Shown: piece by piece, positions 46,347 to 55,457 of the stretch
Numbering within the stretch: position 1 is the first letter of the stretch
How the letters are laid out: each line of letters starts with the position of its first letter
Assembly: GCF_900142825.1 (NCBI RefSeq)
Contig: NZ_FRCH01000002.1
Coordinates: 1,054,001-1,118,000, forward strand
Source: Rhodanobacter sp. OK091
GTDB taxonomy: Bacteria > Pseudomonadota > Gammaproteobacteria > Xanthomonadales > Rhodanobacteraceae
Direction: 5' to 3'
DNA: 64,000 nt
The notes under the pieces: generated by a model
Told to the model about the DNA's origin: nothing
Databases searched by the model: none
Seen by the model: only the letters and a program-made list of their open reading frames with translations
Position numbers and translations under genes: made by a program

Positions 46347-46610
46347 GTGAAGAAGCGGTTTACCGAAGAACAGATCATCGGCTTCCTGCGCGAGGCGGAC
46401 GCCGGTCTGCCGATCAAGGAGCTGTGCCGCAAGCACGGCTTCAGCGAGGCCTCCTACTACCTGTGGCGCAGCAAGTTCGGCGGCATGAGCGTGCCGGACG
46501 CCAAGCGCCTGAAGGAGCTGGAGACGGAGAACACGCGGCTGAAGAAGCTGCTGGCCGAGCAGATGCTTGAGAACGAGGTGATCAAGGACGTCCTGCGAAA
46601 AAAACCGTAG
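46347..46610 (+). CDS. IS3-family transposase OrfA
   Basis: An 87-residue DNA-binding protein. The helix-turn-helix is [40 protein letters not shown], followed by a leucine-zipper-like helix ([20 protein letters not shown]). The GTG at 46347 has GAAGGAG upstream. It ends in a run of seven A (46598-46604), which in this frame reads A AAA AAA, the classic -1 slippery heptamer that fuses OrfA to OrfB. Confidence 0.92.
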   Translation: MKKRFTEEQIIGFLREADAGLPIKELCRKHGFSEASYYLWRSKFGGMSVPDAKRLKELETENTRLKKLLAEQMLENEVIKDVLRKKP

Positions 46611-46630
46611 GCGCACCGACCCGGCGAGCG

Positions 46631-47425
46631 TTGGTGCGCCAGATGATCGACAAGGGGCTGAGCGAGCGGCGCTCGTTGCGCGTCGTGGGCATGAGCGCCA
46701 GCGTGTATCGCTATCAGACGCAGCCGGACCGCAACGTGGCGCTGCGGCGGCGGATCGTGGAGCTGGCGCAGCGGCACAAGCGCTATGGCGTGGGAATGAT
46801 CCACCTGAAGCTTCGGCAGGAGGGCGGCGAGCCGGTGAACTACAAGCGCGTGGAGCGGCTGTATCGGGAGGCGCGGCTGCAGGTGCGTCGGCGCAAGCGG
46901 AAGAAAGTGCCGGTGAGCGAGCGGCAACTGCTGTGTCGTCCATCGGCACCCAACGAAGTGTGGTCGATGGACTTCGTGTTCGATCGCACCGCCGACGCTC
47001 GCGTGCTCAAGTGCCTGACCATCGTCGATGACGCCACGCATGAATCGGTGGGCATCGAAGTCGAGCGGGCGATCTCCGGCACGGGCGTGACGCGCGTGCT
47101 GGATCGCCTGGCGATCATCCGCGACCTACCCAAGACGATTCGCACCGACAACGGCAAGGAGTTTCGCGGCAAGGCGATGGTCGCCTGGGCACACGAGCGC
47201 GGCGTGCAGCTACGCCTGATCGAACCGGGCAAGCCGAACCAGAACGCCTACATCGAATCGTTCAACGGTCGCCTGCGCGATGAGTGCCTCAACGAACACT
47301 GGTTTCCCGGCCTGCTGCACGCCCGCACCGAGATCGAACGCTGGCGCCGGGAGTACAACGAGGAGCGACCGAAGAAGGCGTTGGGCGGACTGACACCTGC
47401 CGCCTACGCGAAGCAGTTAAAGTAA
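46631..47425 (+). CDS. IS3-family transposase OrfB
   Basis: A 264-residue integrase-core protein, most likely made as an OrfAB fusion by -1 frameshifting at 46598-46604 (the open frame extends back to that site). An HTH_21-like region ([20 protein letters not shown]) precedes the DDE domain: [39 protein letters not shown] and [20 protein letters not shown]. The C-terminus is [20 protein letters not shown]. It appears intact and possibly active. Confidence 0.93.
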   Translation: MVRQMIDKGLSERRSLRVVGMSASVYRYQTQPDRNVALRRRIVELAQRHKRYGVGMIHLKLRQEGGEPVNYKRVERLYREARLQVRRRKRKKVPVSERQLLCRPSAPNEVWSMDFVFDRTADARVLKCLTIVDDATHESVGIEVERAISGTGVTRVLDRLAIIRDLPKTIRTDNGKEFRGKAMVAWAHERGVQLRLIEPGKPNQNAYIESFNGRLRDECLNEHWFPGLLHARTEIERWRREYNEERPKKALGGLTPAAYAKQLK

Positions 47426-47464
47426 CTCTGGACTCTAAACCGACCCGCTACTCAAAGCGGGGGG

Positions 47465-47611
47465 ACGTCGACCGGACGGCATGACGGCCGCGGGGTCGCG
47501 CACGCCGGCGTAGACCTCGCGGGCTCCGCGGGCGGGCAACTCGCGCGTGAATGCCAGGCCGATGCCACGATTAGCTCACGTGACAAGGGCAACAGCGTTC
47601 TCAATCTTCAT
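47465..47611 (-). pseudogene. 5' fragment of a short-chain dehydrogenase, cut by the IS
   Basis: From the ATG at 47611 (GGAG upstream) the frame reads MKIENAVALVT, then a TGA stop where the family has Gly, then ANRGIGLAFTRELPARGA and EVYAGVRDP. This is the TGxxxGIG cofactor motif with Gly changed to a stop (a one-base change from GGA). The rest of the gene is missing at the IS end. Confidence 0.8.
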
Positions 47612-47641
47612 AGGAAACTCCATGGGTAGGAATAAACAGGC

Positions 47642-48643
47642 TCACTTGATCTTGACGACGACTTTGCCCTTCGCACGGCCCGATTCGACGTAGGCCAGAG
47701 CTTCGTTGGTCGACTCGAATGGAAAAACTCGGTCCATCACAGGATGGATGGACCCAGCCTCGATGAGGCGGGTGATCTCGCGTAGCTGATGTCCATCGGC
47801 CCGCATGAAGAGGAACGAATACTTCAGGTCACGACGGGTCGCCTTTTTCCTGACGCCGGCACTCAGCAGACGGACGATGAGGCTCACGAACCACGGCGCT
47901 CCGATTCCTTTTGCGAAGGCGGGATCGGGAGGGCCGGAAATCGAAATGAGAGTTCCGCCGGACTTCAGCACGCGCAGGGATTTCTCCAGCGCCACCGCAT
48001 CCTGGCTATGCAGGACCACATCGCAGTTCTGCAGCACTTTCTCGAAATCGTCTTTCTTGTAGTCGATGACGATGTCTGCCCCAAGGCCCTTCACCAAGTC
48101 GGTGTTTACGCTGCTCGTGGTAGTGGCTACCGTGGCCCCGATATGCCTGGCCAATTGAATGGCGAAGGTGCCGACGCCGCCGGATCCCGCCTGGATGAAG
48201 ACCTTCTGCCCCTTCTTCAAATGGGCTCTTTCAACCAAAGCCTGCCAGGCCGTCAAACCGACCAGCGGGATCGATGCCGCTTCTTCCATGGTGATGTTCC
48301 TGGGTTTGGGCGCGACATCGTTTTCATTCACGGCAATGAACTCCGCAAACGTACCGATGCGGTGATCAGGTACCCGCGAATAGACTTCGTCGCCTACTTT
48401 GAATTGCCGCACTCGCGATCCAACTTGAATCACGACGCCAGCCACGTCATGGCCCAGTACAAGCGGCATGCGGTAAGGCAGGATCAGCTTGAACTCGCCG
48501 CTTTTAATTTTGGAATCCAGCAGGTTCAAACCTGCGGCGTGAACCTCGATCAGCACATCGTTGTCCCGAAACTCAGGCTTCGGCATTTCGCCAAGCCGCA
48601 TCGGGCTCTTCTTGCTGTACCCATCGACGATGAACGCTTTCAT
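47642..48643 (-). CDS. zinc-independent quinone-oxidoreductase-like alcohol dehydrogenase (MDR family)
   Basis: A 333-residue NADP-dependent oxidoreductase of the medium-chain dehydrogenase family. Blocks are MPKPEFRDNDVLIEVHAAGL, VLGHDVAGVVIQVGSRVRQF, and the coenzyme loop KVFIQAGSGGVGTFAIQLAR. The structural-zinc Cys cluster is absent, as in quinone oxidoreductases. The start overlaps the SDR stop by 4 bp, so it is second in the SDR-ADH operon under the divergent TetR regulator. Likely role: reduction of reactive carbonyls or quinones. Confidence 0.92.
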   Translation of the reverse strand: MKAFIVDGYSKKSPMRLGEMPKPEFRDNDVLIEVHAAGLNLLDSKIKSGEFKLILPYRMPLVLGHDVAGVVIQVGSRVRQFKVGDEVYSRVPDHRIGTFAEFIAVNENDVAPKPRNITMEEAASIPLVGLTAWQALVERAHLKKGQKVFIQAGSGGVGTFAIQLARHIGATVATTTSSVNTDLVKGLGADIVIDYKKDDFEKVLQNCDVVLHSQDAVALEKSLRVLKSGGTLISISGPPDPAFAKGIGAPWFVSLIVRLLSAGVRKKATRRDLKYSFLFMRADGHQLREITRLIEAGSIHPVMDRVFPFESTNEALAYVESGRAKGKVVVKIK

Positions 48644-49476
48644 GATGTCCTCCCTACCAGCACCGCATCGAGTCCCAGATCTCTTCGAATCCCAGCGTCG
48701 ACCAGGCGAGCCGGCGCGAATCTGCGAAGGAACTGCAGGCTGCGCGCGCGCGCGCCAGCTGTGTAACGGAGCTTCGGACGGGGCGCGAGGGCGGCCCGCA
48801 GTACGGCATCGGCTACAACACCAGGCTTGTCTCCAGCCTCGACGAGCTCTTTCGTCTTTTCCGCCAAGGCCGCACGAATCTCGCGGTATTCATCGAGCTT
48901 CGAGTCAGGCTCCAGAAAGTTCGCGTCGAACTGCGTCTTTGTGTATGCGGGCTCGATAACCGAGACCCGGATGCCCCTGGTGCGCAACTCATGATCGAGC
49001 GATTCCGAATAGCCTTCGACCGCGTGCTTGGTTGCCGCATAGAGCGCCCCGTATGGCATCGGCAGAAAGCCGAGGACAGAGCTGATGTTGATGATCCGGC
49101 CAACCCCTTGGCGTCGCATGTGGGGCACGACGGCACGGGTCATCCGGATCATTCCGAAGAAGTTGGTGTCAAAGATCGCCTGCGCCTGCTCGATGGAACT
49201 TTCTTCCGCTCCAGCGGGCGCAACGCTGAAGCCGGCATTGTTCACGAGCAAGTCGATGCGGCCTTCCAGCCGGATCACTTCTTCGACCGCAGCAGCGGCC
49301 GACTCATCCCGCGTCACGTCAAGCGACAACATCGAAAAGGGGTGCTGGCTTGTCTGCGCCACGCGTCTGCTGGTGCCGTAGACCGTGTAGCCCGCGATGG
49401 CGAGCCGCTCTGCCGTGGCCTTTCCGATGCCTGAGGAGGCTCCGGTGACGAGCGCAACAGATTTCTTGAGTTTCAT
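48640..49476 (-). CDS. SDR-family oxidoreductase
   Basis: A 278-residue classical short-chain dehydrogenase. The cofactor motif is VALVTGASSGIGKATAERLA, the NNAG motif is IDLLVNNAGFSVAPAGAEES, and the catalytic Ser and YxxxK are in IINISSVLGFLPMPYGALYAATKHAVEGYSE (shown here as two blocks: IINISSVLGFLPM and ALYAATKHAVEGY). It is the first gene of the operon with the alcohol dehydrogenase, and a palindromic operator lies 94 bp upstream of its start. Substrate unknown. Confidence 0.92.
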   Translation of the reverse strand: MKLKKSVALVTGASSGIGKATAERLAIAGYTVYGTSRRVAQTSQHPFSMLSLDVTRDESAAAAVEEVIRLEGRIDLLVNNAGFSVAPAGAEESSIEQAQAIFDTNFFGMIRMTRAVVPHMRRQGVGRIINISSVLGFLPMPYGALYAATKHAVEGYSESLDHELRTRGIRVSVIEPAYTKTQFDANFLEPDSKLDEYREIRAALAEKTKELVEAGDKPGVVADAVLRAALAPRPKLRYTAGARARSLQFLRRFAPARLVDAGIRRDLGLDAVLVGRTS

Positions 49477-49569
49477 GGGAACGCCTTTTGATGAGTAGTC
49501 ATGAATTCGGTCGTGGAGAAGCGATGCAGGGCCGTCGGGTCAAAGTGGTGTCGTGGTCTTGTGACTTAC

Positions 49570-49587
49570 ATATGATATTCATCATAT
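49570..49587. promoter_or_regulatory. TetR-type operator upstream of the SDR-ADH operon
   Basis: Perfect inverted repeat ATATGAT-ATTC-ATCATAT. The same arms occur at the tetR start (50208-50225), so the regulator most likely binds both sites. Confidence 0.8.
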
Positions 49588-49627
49588 TTGTACCCAAATA
49601 AAAACGCTGACGAGGCTGCGACCACAC

Positions 49628-50209
49628 TCAGGCACCAGCAGGGGCGAGGTGTTTCAACGCCGCCTTCAACAGCGCGTCGGAAAGTTTGGGGTCGTCGACA
49701 GCGCGTGCCATGACCAATGCGCCAACCATCGTGGCTGCAGTGACCAGCGCGTGCTCATGCGCACCGGGCTGTCCCCAGTCGGGCGACTGACGGGCAACAA
49801 CATCGATCATTTCCTTGATGCGGCGCGTGGCGGCTCTTCGCACCTCGGGTGCCTGACGTGGCATCTCCGAACCGAGGGCAGCTACCGGGCAGCCCATTTC
49901 CGGGCTTTTGAGGTGGTCCTTGGATAGATAGGCGCGCAATAGCCACTGCAGCGCCTGCTCTGGCGGTGCGGTAGCGGCGACACGCGTCGATGTGGCGACG
50001 GCCTCGGCGCCGGCACGATCTGCGGCCTCGGCGAGCATCGCCTCGCGCGAAAGGAAGTGAGCATAGAAACCGCCATGCGTAAGGCCGGCCTCCTTCATGA
50101 TGTCGGCAACGCTGGTGCCGTCATAACCGCTGCGCCGGATGGCGCGCGCAGCGGTTTCGACGATGCGTTCGTGCGTAGCTTCTTTGGATCGGGCGGGTGT
50201 TTTTCTCAT
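49628..50209 (-). CDS. TetR/AcrR-family transcriptional regulator
   Basis: A 193-residue repressor. The N-terminal HTH is THERIVETAARAIRRSGYDG, TSVADIMKEAGLTHGGFYAH, FLSREAMLAEAADRAG. The ligand-binding domain ends MVGALVMARAVDDPKLSDAL and carries a Cys-Pro in EMGCPVAALGSEM, reminiscent of the NemR-like/electrophile-sensing group. The ATG at 50209 lies inside an operator palindrome, so it should repress itself as well as the SDR-ADH operon downstream. Confidence 0.93.
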   Translation of the reverse strand: MRKTPARSKEATHERIVETAARAIRRSGYDGTSVADIMKEAGLTHGGFYAHFLSREAMLAEAADRAGAEAVATSTRVAATAPPEQALQWLLRAYLSKDHLKSPEMGCPVAALGSEMPRQAPEVRRAATRRIKEMIDVVARQSPDWGQPGAHEHALVTAATMVGALVMARAVDDPKLSDALLKAALKHLAPAGA

Positions 50210-50225
50210 ATGATATACATCATAT
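50208..50225. promoter_or_regulatory. TetR-type operator overlapping the tetR start
   Basis: Perfect inverted repeat ATATGAT-ATAC-ATCATAT, overlapping the start codon of tetR. It matches the copy at 49570-49587 in both arms and flanks (C before, TT after). Confidence 0.8.
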
Positions 50226-50402
50226 TTCGATCTTTCGCCGAACGCAAGACGGTATAGCCATCGGCGGCACACACTTTTTATCGGGCTCGCACGCACATTG
50301 GTGCCATACCCATGTGTGGACATGACACCCCGGCAGCTGTCGCGTCCACACGCCACTCTGCTAAGTTGCGCTCTTGCCATTCCGTTGCCGCAGGGGAACT
50401 CG

Positions 50403-51353
50403 ATGCTTTGCCGCCGTCTCATCACCGTATTCACGCTGACCAGCGCCTTGCTGGCACTACCCGCTATCGCCGCCGAGCAGAGCAAGCCCACGCCTACCGC
50501 GAAGGAGCTGCTGGCCAAGTCCACGCCGGCCGAGTGGCGCACGCCCGATCCGCAGAACCTGATCTTCATGCAGTTGCCGCAGGGCCGCGTTGTGATCGAG
50601 CTGGCGCCGGACTTTACCCCGCTGCACGCGGCGAATATCCGCACCCTGGTGCGCGAGCACTACTTCGACGGGCTGGCGATCATCCGGGTGCAGGACAATT
50701 TCGTCACCCAGTGGGGCGATCCCAACGACGACGACAACGGTGACAAGAGCAAGATCCGCCCGCTGGGCAAGGCCAGCAAGACGCTGCCGCCCGAATACAC
50801 CCGCGCTATCGATCCGAAACTGCCGTGGACAGCGTTGCCGGACGGCGATGTGTACGCGCCCGAAGTCGGCTTCTCCGAAGGCTTTCCGGCCGCGCGCGAT
50901 CCGGCCAGCGGACAGGAGTGGCTGACCCACTGCTACGGCGCCGTCGGCGTGGCGCGCGACGTCGACCCCCAAACCGGCAGTGGCAGCTCGCTGTACGCGG
51001 TGATCGGCCAGGCGCCGCGCCGGCTGGATCGCAACCTCGCCATCGCTGGGCGCGTGCTGGAGGGCATGCCGCTATTGTCCGGCCTGCCGCGCGGTGCCGA
51101 GCCGATGGGCTTTTACACCAAGCCGGCGCAGCGCATCGCTATCGGCTCGGTCCGGCTCGCCGCTGACATGCCGGCAAAAGAGCGCCCGGCGATTGAAGTG
51201 CTGCGCACCGACAGTCCCACCTTCGCAGCCTTGATCGACGCCAAGCGTAATGGTCGCAGTGCGTTCTATGCCTTGCCGCCAGGCAAGGTCGATCTGTGCA
51301 GCATCGACGTGCCGGTACGTGAGCCGACGCCCGCAATCAAGGCGGCACACTGA
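50403..51353 (+). CDS. secreted cyclophilin-type peptidylprolyl isomerase
   Basis: A 316-residue exported protein with signal peptide ITVFTLTSALLALPAIAAEQ. The cyclophilin core appears in LIFMQLPQGRVVIELAPDFT, NIRTLVREHYFDGLAIIRVQ and DNFVTQWGDPNDDDNGD. Long inserts make it larger than PpiA. The ATG at 50403 has AGGGGA upstream; an in-frame ATG at 50298 would add a non-signal stretch. It probably assists folding in the periplasm. Confidence 0.88.
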   Translation: MLCRRLITVFTLTSALLALPAIAAEQSKPTPTAKELLAKSTPAEWRTPDPQNLIFMQLPQGRVVIELAPDFTPLHAANIRTLVREHYFDGLAIIRVQDNFVTQWGDPNDDDNGDKSKIRPLGKASKTLPPEYTRAIDPKLPWTALPDGDVYAPEVGFSEGFPAARDPASGQEWLTHCYGAVGVARDVDPQTGSGSSLYAVIGQAPRRLDRNLAIAGRVLEGMPLLSGLPRGAEPMGFYTKPAQRIAIGSVRLAADMPAKERPAIEVLRTDSPTFAALIDAKRNGRSAFYALPPGKVDLCSIDVPVREPTPAIKAAH

Positions 51354-51432
51354 TGTCCGACACCCGGCAAACATTTTGTTCAGCTGGGTCGGTTACCTTG
51401 CAGACTATGTGGCCCACTGCGGAAATCGTTGC

Positions 51433-52026
51433 ATGGCGTTGAACGACACCTTGAGCTTTCTGCGTGCATGGCTGCGCGACCCCCGCGGGATCGGCGCAGT
51501 GACGCCGTCCGGGGCAGCGCTGGCCCGACTGATGACCGCTCACGTCAGCCAGCTGGACGGCCCGGTGATCGAGCTGGGTCCCGGCACCGGTGCGCTGACC
51601 CGGGCGCTGCTGGCGCGCGGCGTGCTGCCCCACCGGTTGGCGCTGATCGAAGCCGATCCGCATTTCGCCGACGCGTTGACCAAGCGCTATCCGAAAGCCA
51701 CCATCCTGCGCATGGATGCGGCACAGCTCGGGAATACCGAGTCTTTGTTCGGCGAAGAGCGCGCCTGCGCCGTAGTCAGCGGCCTGCCGCTGCTGTCGAT
51801 GCCGGCCAGCCAGGTCGCCGCGATCGTGCAAGGCGTATTCGAACGCCAGCTGCGCAGCGACGGCATGTTCTACCAGTTCACCTATGGCCCGCGCTGTCCC
51901 CTGCCGGCCGCCCTGCTCAAACGCCTGAACCTGCAGGCGCAGCGGGTCGGCAGCGCGTTGCTGAACCTGCCGCCAGCCGCGGTTTACCGGATCAGCCGGT
52001 GCGCGGACGTCCAGGTCGCCGCCTGA
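51433..52026 (+). CDS. phospholipid N-methyltransferase-like SAM-dependent methyltransferase
   Basis: A 197-residue enzyme starting MALNDTLSFLRAWLRDPRGI. Blocks GAVTPSGAALARLMTAHVS and VIELGPGTGALTRALLARGV (SAM motif I), AVVSGLPLLSMPASQVAAIV and YQFTYGPRCPLPAALLKRLN match the PmtA/Rhizobium-type phospholipid methyltransferases and rRNA-methyltransferase-fold relatives. It may methylate phosphatidylethanolamine; that needs testing. It begins 79 bp after the cyclophilin gene. Confidence 0.8.
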   Translation: MALNDTLSFLRAWLRDPRGIGAVTPSGAALARLMTAHVSQLDGPVIELGPGTGALTRALLARGVLPHRLALIEADPHFADALTKRYPKATILRMDAAQLGNTESLFGEERACAVVSGLPLLSMPASQVAAIVQGVFERQLRSDGMFYQFTYGPRCPLPAALLKRLNLQAQRVGSALLNLPPAAVYRISRCADVQVAA

Positions 52027-52245
52027 CGCGAGTTCTGCGCTAGCCCCCACTGCAACTCGAACCGTTGGCCAGCGTAACGCGGCGAAAGCATTCGCATGCG
52101 CCTCTGAAAGAGTGAATCACGGCTGAGCGCAAACCGTGTTGCATACATAACTTTTTCATATTCTCGGCTATCTCTCGAACCCGTCTCCCGAAATATGACG
52201 CGAAATGCGGCATGTTCGGGTCCGGTCGACGAATAAGGAGCAAGG

Positions 52246-54432
52246 ATGAAGCGCAGCGGGAAAATCGCAAGCTGGATCGCAAGCGTGCTGCTGGCACTGA
52301 TCGTGGTGGTGCTGGCCGTGGTCACCATGTTCGACTGGAACCGCGCGAAGCCGTTCATCAGCGACAAGGTGAGCCAGGCCATCGGTCGCCCGTTCGCGAT
52401 CAACGGCGACCTCAGCGTGAACTGGCAGCGCGACCGGACGGGCAGCTGGCTCGGCTCGCTGCTGCCATGGCCGGAGTTCACCGCGAAACAGATCACCATC
52501 GGCAACCCGGACTGGGCCGCGCAGCCCCAGTTCGCCCAGCTCGACGCCTTGCAGTTCCGCCTTTCGCCGCTGGCGCTGCTAGCCCATCGCATCGAAGTGC
52601 CTTCGCTGCAGCTGGTGCACCCGAGCATCGATCTGCAACGCGACAAACAATCTCGCGCCACCTGGGACTTTGTGCTGCCGCAGAGCAGCCAGCCTTCCGG
52701 CTGGTCGCTGGCGCTGGGTAGGATCGGTTTCGATCGCGGCCAGATCACGCTGGATGACGCGACCAGCGGAGTGAAGCTGCAGGTGATGCTGGAGCCGTTG
52801 CAGGGCGCCATTCCGTACGACCAGATCGTGGCCCAGCAATCGACCGACGCACGCGCGCAGGCCGGCAGATCGGCCGGCACCGACGCAAAGAAGGCGCTCG
52901 ATCGCGCTGCCACCAGCGCCAACAAGAACGATGCCACGGCAACCGTCGGCAATGCCAAATCGTCCACCGTCTATCTGTTCGGTTGGAAGGCCACGGGCAG
53001 CTACCGCGGCACACCGATCACCGGCCATGGAAGAACCGGCGGCGTGCTTGCCCTGCAGAACGCCAGCGACCCATTCCCGCTGCAGGCTGACATGCAGGTC
53101 GGCGACAGCCACATCGCACTGGTCGGCACACTGACCGACCCGATACATCTGGGCGCGCTCGACGTGCGCCTGTGGTTCTCCGGTTCCAGTATGGCCAAGC
53201 TGTATCCGCTCACCGGCGTCACCCTGCCCGACACGCCGCCGTACGCGACCGAGGGTCATCTCAAGGCCGAGTTGCATCGCGGCGGAAGTCGCTTCAGCTA
53301 CCAGAATTTCCGCGGCCGGGTCGGCGGCAGCGATCTTGCCGGCAACCTCCTGTTCGTCACCGGCGGCGAACGCCCGAAGCTGAGCGGCGATCTCCACTCC
53401 CAGTTGCTGCAGTTCGCCGACCTGGCACCGCTGATCGGTGCCGACAGCAATGCCCAGAAACAGCAGCGCGGCGATGCCACGGCGCAACCCGCCGACAAAG
53501 TATTGCCGATCGAACCGTTCCGTACCGACCGTTGGCAGGCGATGGATGCGGACGTGAACTTCACCGGAGCGCGCATCGTGCACGGCGAAGCGCTGCCGAT
53601 CGATTCGCTGAGCACCCACCTGGTCATGAACAACGGCGCGCTCTATCTCGACCCGCTCCGCTTCGGACTGGCCGGCGGCTCGGTGCGCAGCAATATCACG
53701 CTCGACGGCAGCCAGGCGCCGATGCGCGGCTTGATGAAACTCGATGCGCGGCATCTCAAGCTCAAGCAGCTGTTCCCCACCTTCGCACCGATGCAGACCA
53801 GCTTTGGCGAGATCAACGGCGACGTGACGCTCGACGCCCGCGGCAATTCGGTCGCCGCTCTGCTCGGCAGCGCCAACGGCGAGCTGAAGCTGCTGATGAA
53901 TGACGGCGCGATCAGCAAGACCTTGCTGGAGACCGCCGGCCTCAACGTGGGCAACATCGTCATAGGCAAACTGTTCGGCGACAAGACAGTGAAGATCAAC
54001 TGCGCCGCCAGCGACATGACCGCCAAAGATGGCCTGTTCGACATGCGGCTGTTCGTGTTCGACACGGATGATGCGGTGATCAACGTGGACGGCACCATCA
54101 ACTTCGCCAGCGAGAAACTCAATCTCGACGTGATACCGCATACCAAAGGCTTCCGCATCTTCTCGCTGCGCTCGCCGCTGTATGTGCAGGGCACGCTGAA
54201 GAACCCCGACGTCGGCGTGCACGCCGGTCCGTTGCTGGCCCGCGGTGCCGGCGTGGTCGCGCTCGGCGTGGTGGCTGCGCCCGCCGCTGCACTGTTGGCG
54301 CTGGTGTCGCCTAGCCATGGCGACAGCGGCGACAACACATGCGGCGTCGTGCTCCAGCAGCTGCGCAGCTCGGGCAAGATGATGCCGTCCGCGGGAAAGA
54401 CCCCTGCCCCCGCCAAGCAGGGCAAGAAATAA
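52246..54432 (+). CDS. AsmA-family protein
   Basis: A 728-residue envelope protein with one N-terminal membrane segment (IASWIASVLLALIVVVLAVV). The AsmA N-terminal domain follows (NRAKPFISDKVSQAIGRPFA, INGDLSVNWQRDRTGSWLGS) and a large beta-rich periplasmic part. The conserved C-terminal block is GEINGDVTLDARGNSVAALL, ANGELKLLMNDGAISKTLLE and LFDMRLFVFDTDDAVINVDG. AsmA-like proteins are related to TamB/YhdP and are implicated in phospholipid transport to the outer membrane. Confidence 0.9.
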   Translation: MKRSGKIASWIASVLLALIVVVLAVVTMFDWNRAKPFISDKVSQAIGRPFAINGDLSVNWQRDRTGSWLGSLLPWPEFTAKQITIGNPDWAAQPQFAQLDALQFRLSPLALLAHRIEVPSLQLVHPSIDLQRDKQSRATWDFVLPQSSQPSGWSLALGRIGFDRGQITLDDATSGVKLQVMLEPLQGAIPYDQIVAQQSTDARAQAGRSAGTDAKKALDRAATSANKNDATATVGNAKSSTVYLFGWKATGSYRGTPITGHGRTGGVLALQNASDPFPLQADMQVGDSHIALVGTLTDPIHLGALDVRLWFSGSSMAKLYPLTGVTLPDTPPYATEGHLKAELHRGGSRFSYQNFRGRVGGSDLAGNLLFVTGGERPKLSGDLHSQLLQFADLAPLIGADSNAQKQQRGDATAQPADKVLPIEPFRTDRWQAMDADVNFTGARIVHGEALPIDSLSTHLVMNNGALYLDPLRFGLAGGSVRSNITLDGSQAPMRGLMKLDARHLKLKQLFPTFAPMQTSFGEINGDVTLDARGNSVAALLGSANGELKLLMNDGAISKTLLETAGLNVGNIVIGKLFGDKTVKINCAASDMTAKDGLFDMRLFVFDTDDAVINVDGTINFASEKLNLDVIPHTKGFRIFSLRSPLYVQGTLKNPDVGVHAGPLLARGAGVVALGVVAAPAAALLALVSPSHGDSGDNTCGVVLQQLRSSGKMMPSAGKTPAPAKQGKK

Positions 54433-54522
54433 ATCAACCGAACTTGCCTTGGCGAAAGTGATGGGCGGAGGGGACTCGCCGCGCCTAGAATGCGGCTCCC
54501 CTCTTTCCGTGAACGCTCCTCG

Positions 54523-55452
54523 ATGCAAGCAGCCAGCAAAGCCCGCCTGCAGATTCATTTCTGCGTGGTGCTGTGGGGCTTCACCGCCATTCTCGGCAAG
54601 CTGATCACGCTGCCGGCGTTGCCGCTGGTGTGGTGGCGCATGTTGCTGGTGATGGCGGCGTTGCTGCTGATGCCCAAGGTCTGGCGCGGGTTGCGCGCGA
54701 TGCCGCCGCGACTGCTGCTGGCGTATGCCGGCATCGGCGTGCTGGTGTCACTGCATTGGCTCACCTTTTATGCCTCGATCAAACTGTCCAACGCTTCGGT
54801 CGGCGCCACTTGCATTGCACTGGGGCCGGTGTTCCTCGCCTTCATCGAGCCGTGGATCGCCAAACGCAGGTTCGATCCGCGCGAGCTGGTGATCGGCGCG
54901 GTAGTGGTGCCAGGCGTGATGATGGTGGTCGGCGGCGTGCCACATGACATGCGTCTGGGCATCGCGGTGGGCGTGCTGTCGGCACTGTTCGTGGCGCTGT
55001 TCGGCTCGCTCAACAAGCGGATGGTCGAGCACGGCGATCCGCTCACGGTGACCTGTATCGAACTGGGCACCGGCACGCTCTTTCTCACCCTGCTGGCGCC
55101 GCTGCTGCCGCATTCCGGCCCGGCCTTCATGCTGCCGAATCCGCACGACGCGCTGATGCTGCTGGTGCTGTCGTTCGGCTGCACCTTGTTGCCGTTCACG
55201 CTGGCACTCGTTGCGCTGCGCCACCTGAGCGCATTCGGCACGCAGATGGTGACCAATCTGGAACCGGTCTACGCGATCGTGCTGGCGATCCTGCTGCTGG
55301 GCGAGCAACGTCAGCTGGATCGCTGGTTCTACGCCGGCGTGGTGGTGATCCTCGCCGCAGTGTTCGCGCATCCGCTGCTCAATCGCAGACAGCGCGCCAC
55401 AAACCAGCCCGAACTGCTCGGCACCAGCGAAAGCCACGGCATGGTCGACTGA
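54523..55452 (+). CDS. EamA/DMT-family transporter
   Basis: A 309-residue membrane protein with about ten hydrophobic segments in two EamA repeats (IHFCVVLWGFTAILGKLITL; VSLHWLTFYASIKLSNASVG; AVGVLSALFVALFGSLNKRM; MVTNLEPVYAIVLAILLLGE). The ATG at 54523 (MQAASKARLQ) is chosen; an upstream ATG at 54490 adds 11 residues. It is likely a metabolite or drug exporter with unknown substrate. Its stop lies 5 bp from the convergent lysR. Confidence 0.9.
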   Translation: MQAASKARLQIHFCVVLWGFTAILGKLITLPALPLVWWRMLLVMAALLLMPKVWRGLRAMPPRLLLAYAGIGVLVSLHWLTFYASIKLSNASVGATCIALGPVFLAFIEPWIAKRRFDPRELVIGAVVVPGVMMVVGGVPHDMRLGIAVGVLSALFVALFGSLNKRMVEHGDPLTVTCIELGTGTLFLTLLAPLLPHSGPAFMLPNPHDALMLLVLSFGCTLLPFTLALVALRHLSAFGTQMVTNLEPVYAIVLAILLLGEQRQLDRWFYAGVVVILAAVFAHPLLNRRQRATNQPELLGTSESHGMVD

Positions 55453-55457
55453 CTGAG

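Larger units (their letters stand above)
46284..47464 (+). mobile_element. intact IS3-family insertion sequence
   Basis: About 1.18 kb with matching ends: CCCCCCGGTTTTGAGTAAC on the left and the inverse of CCCCCCGCTTTGAGTAGC on the right. ACG flanks both sides (46281-46283 and 47465-47467), a possible 3-bp target duplication. It carries orfA and orfB with a slippery site between them. Confidence 0.85.

Noticed and set aside
45609..46949. 446-codon minus-strand frame that looks like one long transposase
   Set aside because: Only the part from about 46235 down is transposase; the rest is the antisense of the intact IS element, so it is a chance read-through.
52579..54558. 659-codon open frame on the minus strand
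   Set aside because: Antisense shadow of the AsmA gene with no recognisable domain.
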